A stretch of DNA of 64,000 nt, from contig CAVYOX010000008.1 in the NCBI GenBank assembly GCA_963770245.1, forward strand, positions 62,001-126,000, given 5' to 3'. This DNA comes from PALSA-270 sp963770245 (GTDB taxonomy: Bacteria; Acidobacteriota; Terriglobia; Terriglobales; Acidobacteriaceae). The position numbers were made by a program, and so were the translations under genes. The notes beneath the pieces were generated by a model. The model worked only from the letters and a program-made list of their open reading frames with translations. It did no database searches and had not been told where the DNA came from. Shown in pieces: positions 7,134-14,506 of the stretch (positions are counted from its first letter, which is position 1; each line of letters opens with the position of its first letter).

Positions 7134-8306
7134 TCAGTACTTCGGCATCTTCGGATCGACGCGATCCGCCCAGGCGAGAATTCCACCCGCCAGGTTGTGG
7201 ACCTTCTTGAATCCAGCTTGCCGCAGGAACTCGACTGCCTTGGCGCTGCGCGCGCCGGAGCGACAATGGGCGACGATTTCGCGGCTGGAATCGAGTTCGC
7301 TCACGCGCCTTGGCAGATCGCCCAGCGGGATCAAGTGTCCGCCGATGTTGCAGATCTGATATTCGTGCGGCTCGCGCACGTCGAGGACGAAAATATCGTC
7401 GCCTTTGTCCAAGCGGCGCTTCAGTTCTTCGACCGGTATGTCGGCAGTGCTGGTCTCCACGGCTTGCTCCTCACCACGAATTCCGCAAAACTGTTCGTAG
7501 TCCACTAGTTTGGTGATGGTCGGATTCTTGCCGCAGACCGGGCACTCCGGGTTCTTGCGCAGCTTGAGTTCGCGAAACTTCATGGCCAGCGCGTCCACGA
7601 GCAGCAGGCGGCCGATCAGCGGATCGCCTTTGCCCAGAATGAGCTTGACCACTTCGGTCGCTTGAATCACGCCCACCAGTCCCGGCAGGATTCCTAACAC
7701 GCCACCCTCGGCGCAGGAAGGCACCAATCCCGGCGGCGGCGGCTCAGGATACAAGCAGCGGTAGCAAGGGCCCTCCCGCGTGGCGAAAACACTGGCCTGC
7801 CCCTCGAAGCGGAAAATCGATCCGTAAACATTGGGCTTGCCGGTGATCACCGAGGCGTCATTTACCAGATAGCGGGTGGGAAAATTGTCGGTGCCGTCGG
7901 CGATGATGTCGAAATCGCGGAAAAGCTCCAGCGCGTTTTCGCTCGAAAGCCGAGTCTCGATCTTGCGCACGTTCACGAACGGATTGATGGCCTTCAGCTT
8001 GTCGGCCGCGGAATCGAGCTTCTTGCGACCCACGTCGGCGGTCGAATGAATGATCTGCCGCTGCAGGTTCGTGTAGTCCACCACGTCGAAGTCCACGATG
8101 CCGAGCGTGCCCACGCCGGCCGCTCCCAGGTAGAGCGCCAGCGGCGAACCGAGCCCCCCCGCCCCGATGCACAACACGCGCGCTTGCTTGAGCTTCAACT
8201 GCCCTTCCATGCCCACTTCCGGCATGATCAGGTGGCGCGAGTAGCGGAGGATTTCTTCGTTCGACAGGGTAGCCGCTTGCGGCGGGATTGCAATCGTGGT
8301 GCCCAT
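7134..8306 (-). CDS. moeZ: MoeZ/MoeBR: E1-like adenylyltransferase fused to a rhodanese
   Basis: From ATG 8306 (GAGG 7 nt upstream) the protein has 390 aa. The ThiF/MoeB half shows RYSRHLIMPEVGMEGQ, the ATP loop GAGGLGSPLALYL, DGTDNFPTRYLVND, zinc pairs CYRC and CPVC, and the cysteine in SCAEGGVLG. The C-terminal rhodanese (about 285-385) has LDVREPHEY and the active-site loop AHCRSGARS. Such fusions adenylate the C-terminal glycine of a small sulfur carrier and then convert it to a thiocarboxylate. It is last in a minus-strand cluster with a CysO-like carrier, a JAMM protease and CysM. This suggests that it loads sulfur onto that carrier, although it may also serve molybdopterin synthesis. 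Confidence 0.93.
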   Translation of the reverse strand: MGTTIAIPPQAATLSNEEILRYSRHLIMPEVGMEGQLKLKQARVLCIGAGGLGSPLALYLGAAGVGTLGIVDFDVVDYTNLQRQIIHSTADVGRKKLDSAADKLKAINPFVNVRKIETRLSSENALELFRDFDIIADGTDNFPTRYLVNDASVITGKPNVYGSIFRFEGQASVFATREGPCYRCLYPEPPPPGLVPSCAEGGVLGILPGLVGVIQATEVVKLILGKGDPLIGRLLLVDALAMKFRELKLRKNPECPVCGKNPTITKLVDYEQFCGIRGEEQAVETSTADIPVEELKRRLDKGDDIFVLDVREPHEYQICNIGGHLIPLGDLPRRVSELDSSREIVAHCRSGARSAKAVEFLRQAGFKKVHNLAGGILAWADRVDPKMPKY

Positions 8307-8369
8307 TTGGAACCTCGGTGACGGTGGAATTGAAGAATGTACCAACTTCCGGCTTGATCAATCGCGAAG

Positions 8370-8726
8370 CTACCCACAGGAGGAGCAACAACAAGCGCGG
8401 CGTGCCCGAGTCCCTTCGACAACCCGAAAATCCTTCCCGTCGTCAGTCCAACCGCAGCCTCCGGCAATCGAAGGCACGATCGAAATGCTGTCGCTGTCCT
8501 TCACTGCAGTGGCTTCTTTCTGCAGGTAGCGCACGTCTTCGTCGTTGAGGTAGACGTTGACGAAGGCGCGAAGTTTGCCCTCATCGGTGTAGAGGTGACG
8601 CCGCAGGTCGGGATGCTGACCGACCAGGCTGGACAGTACTTCGGCCACCGTTCCACCCTTGGCATCGACCACGGCTTGCTTGCCGGCATACTGACGAAGC
8701 GGCGTGGGAATATGGATCTTGCTCAT
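8370..8726 (-). CDS. cysO: CysO/MoaD/ThiS-like sulfur carrier with C-terminal extension
   Basis: This ubiquitin-like sulfur carrier has 118 residues. Residues 3-90 match CysO, including KIHIPTPLRQYAG, KLRAFVNVYLNDEDVRYL and the end ISIVPSIAGG. In family members Gly-Gly is the C-terminus, where the thiocarboxylate forms. Here the frame runs on for 28 residues (91-118), starting CGWTDDGKDF and ending in a cysteine-rich tail. The codon after Gly-Gly is TGC (8456-8454), one base from TGA. The tail may be removed by the JAMM protease encoded upstream, or it may result from recent loss of a stop. There is no strong ribosome-binding site. The moeZ start lies 63 nt downstream. Confidence 0.85.
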   Translation of the reverse strand: MSKIHIPTPLRQYAGKQAVVDAKGGTVAEVLSSLVGQHPDLRRHLYTDEGKLRAFVNVYLNDEDVRYLQKEATAVKDSDSISIVPSIAGGCGWTDDGKDFRVVEGTRARRACCCSSCG

Positions 8727-8838
8727 AGCTGCTTACATGATGCCACAGACGCCGCGAAAGATGCAGCCCCTGATCGCCCTCGGCCATGATGGACATGGTT
8801 TGCCCAAAGGCGGGTTGGGAGGCAGGAGAAAGCCCCCG

Positions 8839-9651
8839 CTAAGGAACCCGATTGCAATGTTTTTCGAAGAAGGCAAAAACGTCGTCGGCCCACACAGAAC
8901 TGCCTCGGTAAGCAAAACTATGGCCTTCCGCGGGCGAGGCACCGTACCCTGGATAGATTTTCACCTCATAGGCTTTTCGAGCATTCTTCATGGCGGCTGA
9001 CAGTTCACGGCTGGGCGATAGATCATAATCATTGGCCGCCTGAAAAAAGAAAATTGGGGCGCGCGAGTTGCGCACGGCGTGAGTCATAAGATCCTGCAGC
9101 TCGGGGGACAGCGTCCGGCTTTCCGCGCCGCCCGAAGCGTCCACGGCGGCACAGTAGCTGCCTCGCTCCGCGCCCAGCACGCTCTCCACCCCGCCGAACG
9201 AATTACCCGCAACCGCAATCCGGTTAAGCGCCACAAAGTCTTGAGTTTTCAACCATGCCAGCGCGGCCAACTGATCGTTCAGGTGATCGGTGCCTAGCAA
9301 ATGGATCATGGTGGCGACCGCAGCGGGCAGGCCGCCGGTCCTGCGAGCGGCTGCGATTTCATCCCCGATAAACGGCCCTTCAGCTGCGCTCAGTCCCTGC
9401 CCCCGTCGCTAGGGTGCAAACAGTACCCATCCCCGCGCTGCGAATACCGGGCCGAGAATTTCGATCGCCTCGGTCGGATCCTTATAGCTACCGTGGTTAT
9501 AAATGACAGCGGGGAATGGGCCTTTGCCCTCGGGTCTGAAAACGATACCGTATAATGTCAGGCCACCGCTAGGAAACGTGACCACCTGTTTGGTAAAGGA
9601 AAAAGATGGGAACATCAGCAGAAGCATCAGGGCGGGAATCGAGCCCATCAT
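8839..9651 (-). pseudogene. Exported alpha/beta hydrolase (dienelactone-hydrolase-like), interrupted by an amber codon
   Basis: One frame spans the whole interval and is broken only by TAG at 9411-9409, residue 81. Before it are a signal peptide (MMGSIPALMLLLMFPSFSFT) and VIYNHGS. After it the frame continues RRGQGLSAAEG, then the nucleophile elbow AGNSFGG, the acid in ANDYDLSPS and the base in AEGHSFA. The triad is therefore intact, and in related enzymes the interrupted position is an aromatic residue in a P-x-R-R-G motif. The ATG overlaps the JAMM gene stop (ATGA), so translation is coupled. It is either a recent pseudogene, a sequencing error, or read through at low level. Confidence 0.8.
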
Positions 9652-10082
9652 CGAACCTCTATTTTCTCATCCACCAACTTCTTATCGTTCTCCTCAGACC
9701 CCGTCAGCTCGAACGAGTTTGTCATCGCGGCTCGGCCTTTGGCCACCGCCGTAATCACGTAGGAGCAGCCAAACCAGTGCGCTTCGGCCAGATCGGTCGG
9801 CGACCACAGGGCCGGATGGTCGGGATGCGAGTGATAGAAACCGATAATATCCTCTCCGCGCTCGCGGCCTTCGCGCTGAATGCGCACCAGTTCTTTGGGA
9901 TCGATGTGGTAGCGATTTTGTGGAGAGTCACTGCGCGTGTTGCCGCAACGGGCAGCCGAAGTCACGACGCGCGTGCCGTCGTCCTTCATTTGGCCAAGCA
10001 GCACGCCACAACATTCGTTGGGATAGGTCTCCTCACCGTGCTGGCGGACGGCCGTGTATTCTTTGTTCGTAATCTTTAGCAT
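9648..10082 (-). CDS. mec: JAMM/Mov34-MPN metalloprotease (Mec-like)
   Basis: This 144-aa protein carries the full JAMM zinc site: Glu in YPNECCGVLLG and HSHPDHPALWSPTD, which is the H-x-H-x7-S-x2-D pattern. In M. tuberculosis the homologous Mec+ releases cysteine from the CysO-cysteine adduct, and other bacterial JAMM proteins trim short tails from sulfur carriers. Its neighbours here, cysM upstream and a CysO-like carrier downstream, point to the same job. The stop overlaps the start of the hydrolase gene by 4 nt. The start ATG at 10082 lies 119 nt after the cysM stop. The function is inferred from motif and context. Confidence 0.9.
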   Translation of the reverse strand: MLKITNKEYTAVRQHGEETYPNECCGVLLGQMKDDGTRVVTSAARCGNTRSDSPQNRYHIDPKELVRIQREGRERGEDIIGFYHSHPDHPALWSPTDLAEAHWFGCSYVITAVAKGRAAMTNSFELTGSEENDKKLVDEKIEVR

Positions 10083-10201
10083 CAGGAACCGGTCACGCCG
10101 AGGTCGCGGCGCGGAAAACCATCAGCCAGACTCGACGACCGCCGCGGGACATCACCCGAGAGGGGGCGTCTCTCGCTGCCTTCGGGCTCGATGACGATCT
10201 C

Positions 10202-11191
10202 TCAGTCTTCCTCCCAGAATCGCTCGCTCAAGTACTTGTCGCCCGAGTCGGCCAGGATAGTCACCAACACCGCGGCTTCCCCCGGCGGAAGTTGGCGCGC
10301 GACCTCGAGGCATCCGACCACCGCGGCTGCCGCCGAAATCCCCACCAGCAGGCCTTCTTCGCGAGCCATGCGCTTGGCCATCCGGTAGGCGTCTTCGGTG
10401 GAAATGCCCAGATCCAAGTCCGCGAGTGCCGAGTCGTAGATCTTGGGCACGATGGCGCTGGCCATGTGCTTGGCGCCTTCAATGCCGTGAAAGGGCGAGT
10501 CCGGTTGCAGCGAGATGCAGCGGATCTTCGAATTCAGTTCCTTCAGTCGGCGCGCGCTGCCCATAAACGTTCCGCTCGTGCCCAGCATGGCAACGAAGTG
10601 CGTGATCCGTCCCTGCGTTTGTTGCCAGATCTCGTTGGCCGTGCCATGGTAGTGAGCCTGCCAGTTGGCATCGTTCGAATACTGGTCCGCATAGAAGTAC
10701 TTGTCCGGATCCTGCGCGTAGACGTCCAGCGCCTTGCGAATCGCCCCGTCCGACCCGTCGGCGGGATCGGTATAAATGACGTTCGCCCCGTAGGCATGGA
10801 GGATGCGCTTGCGCTCGCCGGATACGTTTTCCGGCATGCACAGAGTGACCGGGAACCCTTCTGCCGCGCCGATCATGGCAAAGGCAATGCCGGTGTTTCC
10901 GCTGGTGGCGTCGAGCAGGACCTTGCCCGGGCTGAAGCGTCCGCCGCTGCGGCCCTGGTTCACCATGTTGGCGGCGGCCCGATCTTTGACCGATCCGCCG
11001 GGATTCAACCACTCCGCCTTGCCGAGGATCTGAACTCCGGGCAGGTCGCGAGTCAAGCGCTCCAGGCGCAGCAGCGGGGTGTTGCCGATGCGATCCAGGT
11101 TGCGCTGGCCGAGCAAACGCGTGGGTTCGGTGCCCGCTGGGTCGACCGCCCAGTTGGCCGCTTCGTCGAGTTTTTGCCGTACGCTGGGCAT
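10202..11191 (-). CDS. cysM: Cysteine synthase, CysM type
   Basis: This PLP enzyme has 329 aa. The PLP lysine is in NPGGSVKDRAA, the substrate loop is ATSGNTGIAF, and the phosphate-binding loop is GTSGTFMGSARRL. Family members make cysteine from an activated serine. With a CysO-type carrier next door, this copy probably uses a protein thiocarboxylate as sulfur donor, perhaps with O-phosphoserine as acceptor as in M. tuberculosis CysM; the acceptor cannot be read from sequence. About 25 residues precede the usual domain start. It is the first gene of the minus-strand cluster, and no ribosome-binding site is evident before ATG 11191. Confidence 0.92.
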   Translation of the reverse strand: MPSVRQKLDEAANWAVDPAGTEPTRLLGQRNLDRIGNTPLLRLERLTRDLPGVQILGKAEWLNPGGSVKDRAAANMVNQGRSGGRFSPGKVLLDATSGNTGIAFAMIGAAEGFPVTLCMPENVSGERKRILHAYGANVIYTDPADGSDGAIRKALDVYAQDPDKYFYADQYSNDANWQAHYHGTANEIWQQTQGRITHFVAMLGTSGTFMGSARRLKELNSKIRCISLQPDSPFHGIEGAKHMASAIVPKIYDSALADLDLGISTEDAYRMAKRMAREEGLLVGISAAAAVVGCLEVARQLPPGEAAVLVTILADSGDKYLSERFWEED

Positions 11192-11298
11192 GGTTTGCGG
11201 CGCGCTCGATTAAACTCCCTCGGTACTATCGTAACCTACGTAAACCACGAATTCAGACTCCAGCGCGCGATGGATCGATTATAAAAGAGGTTCGGTGC

Positions 11299-11853
11299 AT
11301 GTTCCGCGGAGCCTTCTCCAAAGAACTTGCATCTAACGGCACAAGGCAGACAGAAGGGACCGAACACAGCGAAATGGCAATCAAGGTTGAACAACCCACG
11401 TATGAAGAAGCGCTGAGCTGGCTGCGGGAACACGGCTTCGATCTGATCGAGGCCCCCGGCATGCAGGGCCGCGTGTTCTTGAAAAAGTACAACTGTTCGG
11501 CCGCCATCCAAAAGGACGGGGATGGTGTGAAGATCTTCGCCTATCCGGGATACCTGATCGGCAGCGAAATCTCCAAACTGATAAACCGCGGCTATCAGCA
11601 GTTCCTGAAGACCGCCAAGACCGAGGTCCCCGCCACCGCCGACCACTTGAAGGCTCTGCAGCAGTTCACCGAAGAGCTGAAAGAAGGCCTGGGATTGCCG
11701 AGCTTGTACAACGAATCGCTAGGCACGGTCAGCGAGTCCTATCATTACGACCGAGTAAAAGACCGTGACACGCCCGAAGCCGCGCGACCGAAACGCCCCT
11801 GGGAAGTTGCGGGAGCGAAAGCCGCAACCGTGGCGAAGAAGGGCCGAGCGTAA
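11299..11853 (+). CDS. Conserved hypothetical protein
   Basis: This 184-aa protein has no recognised domain. The likely folded part begins at the internal Met 26 (MAIKVEQPTYEEALSWLREHGFD, ATG 11374). It continues through GRVFLKKYNCSAAIQKDGDG and an alpha-beta core to LYNESLGTVSESYHYDRVKDRD, and ends in a basic Lys-Ala-rich tail. Start 11299 has AGAGG at workable spacing, while 11374 has only AAGGGA at long spacing, so I keep 11299. There is no signal peptide and no membrane segment. It diverges from cysM and stands alone. It may be a small nucleic-acid or protein-binding factor, but that is a guess from the basic tail only. Confidence 0.65.
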   Translation: MFRGAFSKELASNGTRQTEGTEHSEMAIKVEQPTYEEALSWLREHGFDLIEAPGMQGRVFLKKYNCSAAIQKDGDGVKIFAYPGYLIGSEISKLINRGYQQFLKTAKTEVPATADHLKALQQFTEELKEGLGLPSLYNESLGTVSESYHYDRVKDRDTPEAARPKRPWEVAGAKAATVAKKGRA

Positions 11854-12300
11854 GCCCGGCGCATCGATCGCACAGTTTTTGTTCCGCTAGCTTCGAGCTT
11901 GGTGCTCGCCTCCGCCCGCGAAGTCGCACCCGAGTCGATCCTCCTTCTTATTGTTATTTTTCCTTATTGTTAGTTTTCGTCATGTTGGTCATCCGGGGCT
12001 GACATTCTGGGCTGAGGTTTTGGGCTGAGGTTCTGGTTTGCCATTCGGTTTGCCGTCATTTGCCATCCGCCGCGAAGCCGGCCGGCCCGCGGCCTCAGTC
12101 CACTTGCCCGCAGAATCCACGAGGCAGGTCGGGATGGTTCGAGTCAGGCACGGCCAGGGCAAGCGTTAATCCCCCGTTTTCCAAGGGGATCAACGGAATA
12201 ACGCCGCCTTCCACAGCTTCTCCACAGCATCTGGTTCCGGTATATTCCTATCAGCTGGCTTTCTAGCCCACAATTCCAGCGGACCACCGTCCGAGCCCCG
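11854..12300. other. Intergenic region before dnaG
   Basis: It holds a T-rich stretch with TTATTGTTA twice (11949-11972), short tandem repeats (listed separately) and an AT-rich box TATATT (about 12241) that could be part of the dnaG promoter. No gene is seen. Confidence 0.4.
11996..12058. repeat. Two adjacent short tandem repeats (13-bp x3, 12-bp x2)
   Basis: Three 13-bp units (11996-12008, 12009-12021, 12022-12034) share GGGCTGA and end TTYT. They are followed by two 12-bp units beginning GGTTTGCC (12035-12046, 12047-12058), with a partial third. Confidence 0.7.
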
Positions 12301-14277
12301 ATGGCCAACCCCGGCGATTTCGCATACACGGTCAAGCAGCAGGCGGACATCGTTCGTATTGTGGGCGACTACGTCAAGCTCAAAAAGACCGGCACTCAGA
12401 ACTACTCCGGACTTTGTCCCTTCCACGGTGAAAAGACTCCCTCGTTCTCTGTGCATGCGACGCGACAATTCTTTCATTGCTTTGGCTGCCAGGCCTCCGG
12501 GGACGTCTTCAGTTTTGTGCAGAAGATCGAGAACATTACTTTTCCCGAGGCGGTTCGCGCCGTGGCGCAGAAGTTGGGTATCGCGTTTCCTAAGACCAGT
12601 TACAGCAGTCCGGCGGAGGCCAAGGAAGCCAAACTGCGTACTGTGCTGCTTGAGGTCCACGAGCGCGCAGCCTTGTTTTTCGAGGAGTGCCTGGGGCGGC
12701 CGGAAGGGGCCAAAGCCCGCGAATATCTTGCCGGGCGCGGCTCGAACGAGGAAACGATCAAAGCTTTCCGCATCGGCTATGCCCCAGATTCCGGATTTCT
12801 GCTGCGCGATCGCCTAAAAGGCGAGTTCCCGGAGGAGGTGCTGCGCGAGAGCGGATTGTTTTCCTGGAAGCAGGAGGACAGTCGTTCGTCGTCCCTTGTC
12901 AGTCGGCAGCCGGAGGCCAGATCCCTCGGCCCGGCTCGGGAAGACAAGGCTGAAGCTGCGCCGGATGACAAGCCTGCGCCCGAGCCGGGGCCCGGCAGTC
13001 GGAAGTTCGCGACTGCCACCATCTACTCCAAGTTCCGCAGCCGCGTGATGTTCCCGATTGTGAATGAGACCGGCAAGGTCGTCGCCTTCACCGGACGCAC
13101 CCTTTCCGCCGACGAGAAGTCCGGACCGAAGTATCTGAACTCGCCTGAGACCGCCATCTACTCCAAATCGCGGGTGTTATTCAATCTCGACCAATCGAAA
13201 GAAGCCATTCGCAAGCTGGACTATGCCATTCTAGTCGAGGGCCAGATGGACTGCATTTCGGTATTTGCCGCCGGATTTCACAATGTAATCGCCAGTTCTG
13301 GCACGGCATTCACCGAGCTGCACGCCAAGCTGCTCGGCCGTTTCAGCAAAAATGTCGTCGTCAATTTCGATCCCGACACGGCGGGCGCAAAAGCTACCGA
13401 GCGCACCCTCGGATTGCTGGTCGAGGAAGAATTCCAAGTCAAGGTGCTCACCCTCGAGCCCGGTTTTGATCCCGACCTGTTCATCCGCCACAAAGGAAAG
13501 GATGCCTATGCCGACGCCTTGCGCAATTCGCAAGGCTACTTCGATTATCTGATCGAACGAGCCCGCACCGCGTTCCCGGTGCGCAGCGCGGAAGGCAAGG
13601 TGAAGGCGGTGAATCACCTGCTGCCGCATATTCAGCGAGTGCCGAGCCGGATTGTGCGCGACCAATTGGCGCAGGAAATCGCGCAGAAGTTGGGCATCGA
13701 TTCCGCCGTCCTGCGCCAGGAGCTAAGGCACGCCGTTGCCAGCCGGTCCACGAGCAACCTCAAGACACCGGTGGCCGCGCAGATTACCGACGCGGAGCGC
13801 ATTCTGATCCGGGCGCTGGCCTCGGCGACGGAAATCCAATCCTCCGCTCACGTTTCCGCGCGCGACGGCGCCGAAGAAGATTTCGACCCCTGCCGCCAGG
13901 CCCAGTTCGTGCTCAAAACCGAGCGTCTTCACCGTGGCTTGGCCACCGAGTCCTTGGTCGACGCTTTGCTCAACGCACCTCCGGAGCTGAGCAATCCGTT
14001 GGAGTTGCCCTTGCCCGAGGCCGAGCGCAGTCTATTGGCTGCCATCCTGCTCCAGGAGGACGAAGATCTGACCCCCGAGCGGCTGGAAGGGGCGGTGCGG
14101 GCGCTTTGGCGCATTCAATATCGCCGCAAATTGGAGCTGATTCAACGCGAGTTACAGGCTACACCCAGTGGGGAGGCGAGCCGGTTGCAGGCCCTGCTGC
14201 AGGAAAAGCTGCGGCTGAAACGCGCCCTCATGGACCCCGGCCGAATGGACGATAGTCAGAGTGCCCCTGCGTTGTGA
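12301..14277 (+). CDS. dnaG: DNA primase
   Basis: DnaG makes RNA primers at the replication fork. The 658-aa protein has the CHC2 zinc finger (C39, H42, C60, C63; CPFHGEKTPSF and CFGC). The TOPRIM core has E313 in AILVEGQMD and the acidic pair in NFDPDTAG (about 357-359). A C-terminal helical region for helicase binding follows. Between GLFSWK and IYSKFRSRVMFPI an insert of about 50 residues (190-240) rich in Ser, Pro, Glu and Lys separates the N-terminal domain from the primase core; most primases have a short turn there. It is followed by rpoD 229 nt downstream, a common dnaG-rpoD order. Confidence 0.96.
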   Translation: MANPGDFAYTVKQQADIVRIVGDYVKLKKTGTQNYSGLCPFHGEKTPSFSVHATRQFFHCFGCQASGDVFSFVQKIENITFPEAVRAVAQKLGIAFPKTSYSSPAEAKEAKLRTVLLEVHERAALFFEECLGRPEGAKAREYLAGRGSNEETIKAFRIGYAPDSGFLLRDRLKGEFPEEVLRESGLFSWKQEDSRSSSLVSRQPEARSLGPAREDKAEAAPDDKPAPEPGPGSRKFATATIYSKFRSRVMFPIVNETGKVVAFTGRTLSADEKSGPKYLNSPETAIYSKSRVLFNLDQSKEAIRKLDYAILVEGQMDCISVFAAGFHNVIASSGTAFTELHAKLLGRFSKNVVVNFDPDTAGAKATERTLGLLVEEEFQVKVLTLEPGFDPDLFIRHKGKDAYADALRNSQGYFDYLIERARTAFPVRSAEGKVKAVNHLLPHIQRVPSRIVRDQLAQEIAQKLGIDSAVLRQELRHAVASRSTSNLKTPVAAQITDAERILIRALASATEIQSSAHVSARDGAEEDFDPCRQAQFVLKTERLHRGLATESLVDALLNAPPELSNPLELPLPEAERSLLAAILLQEDEDLTPERLEGAVRALWRIQYRRKLELIQRELQATPSGEASRLQALLQEKLRLKRALMDPGRMDDSQSAPAL

Positions 14278-14399
14278 GCAAGATTCGGAGGGTGAAACTA
14301 AACCGGGGATGATAGCATCTAAGTTATTAGTTCGGCAGGACATAAGACGGCCGTGGATTTCCCAGTCCAGATGGTTGACGGGGCAGGGAGGCGCGCTTG

Positions 14400-14408
14400 T
14401 GCTATACT
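14400..14408 (+). promoter_or_regulatory. Extended -10 promoter of rpoD
   Basis: TG at 14400-14401, one base, then TATACT (14403-14408) forms an extended -10 element. TTGACG at 14375 is 22 nt away, too far to be a normal -35 box. The predicted leader is about 92 nt. Confidence 0.5.
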
Positions 14409-14506
14409 CTGAAAGTTTGTGTCGGCGCTCAACTCCGCAATTGCAACGTTCCCACCGAATTCAACGTCTTTCGACGTCCTTCATTGGACGATAAAGGTAA
14501 TTTTTC

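Noticed and set aside
14375..14408. TTGACG/TATACT as a normal rpoD promoter
   Set aside because: The spacer is 22 nt; the extended -10 reading is more plausible.
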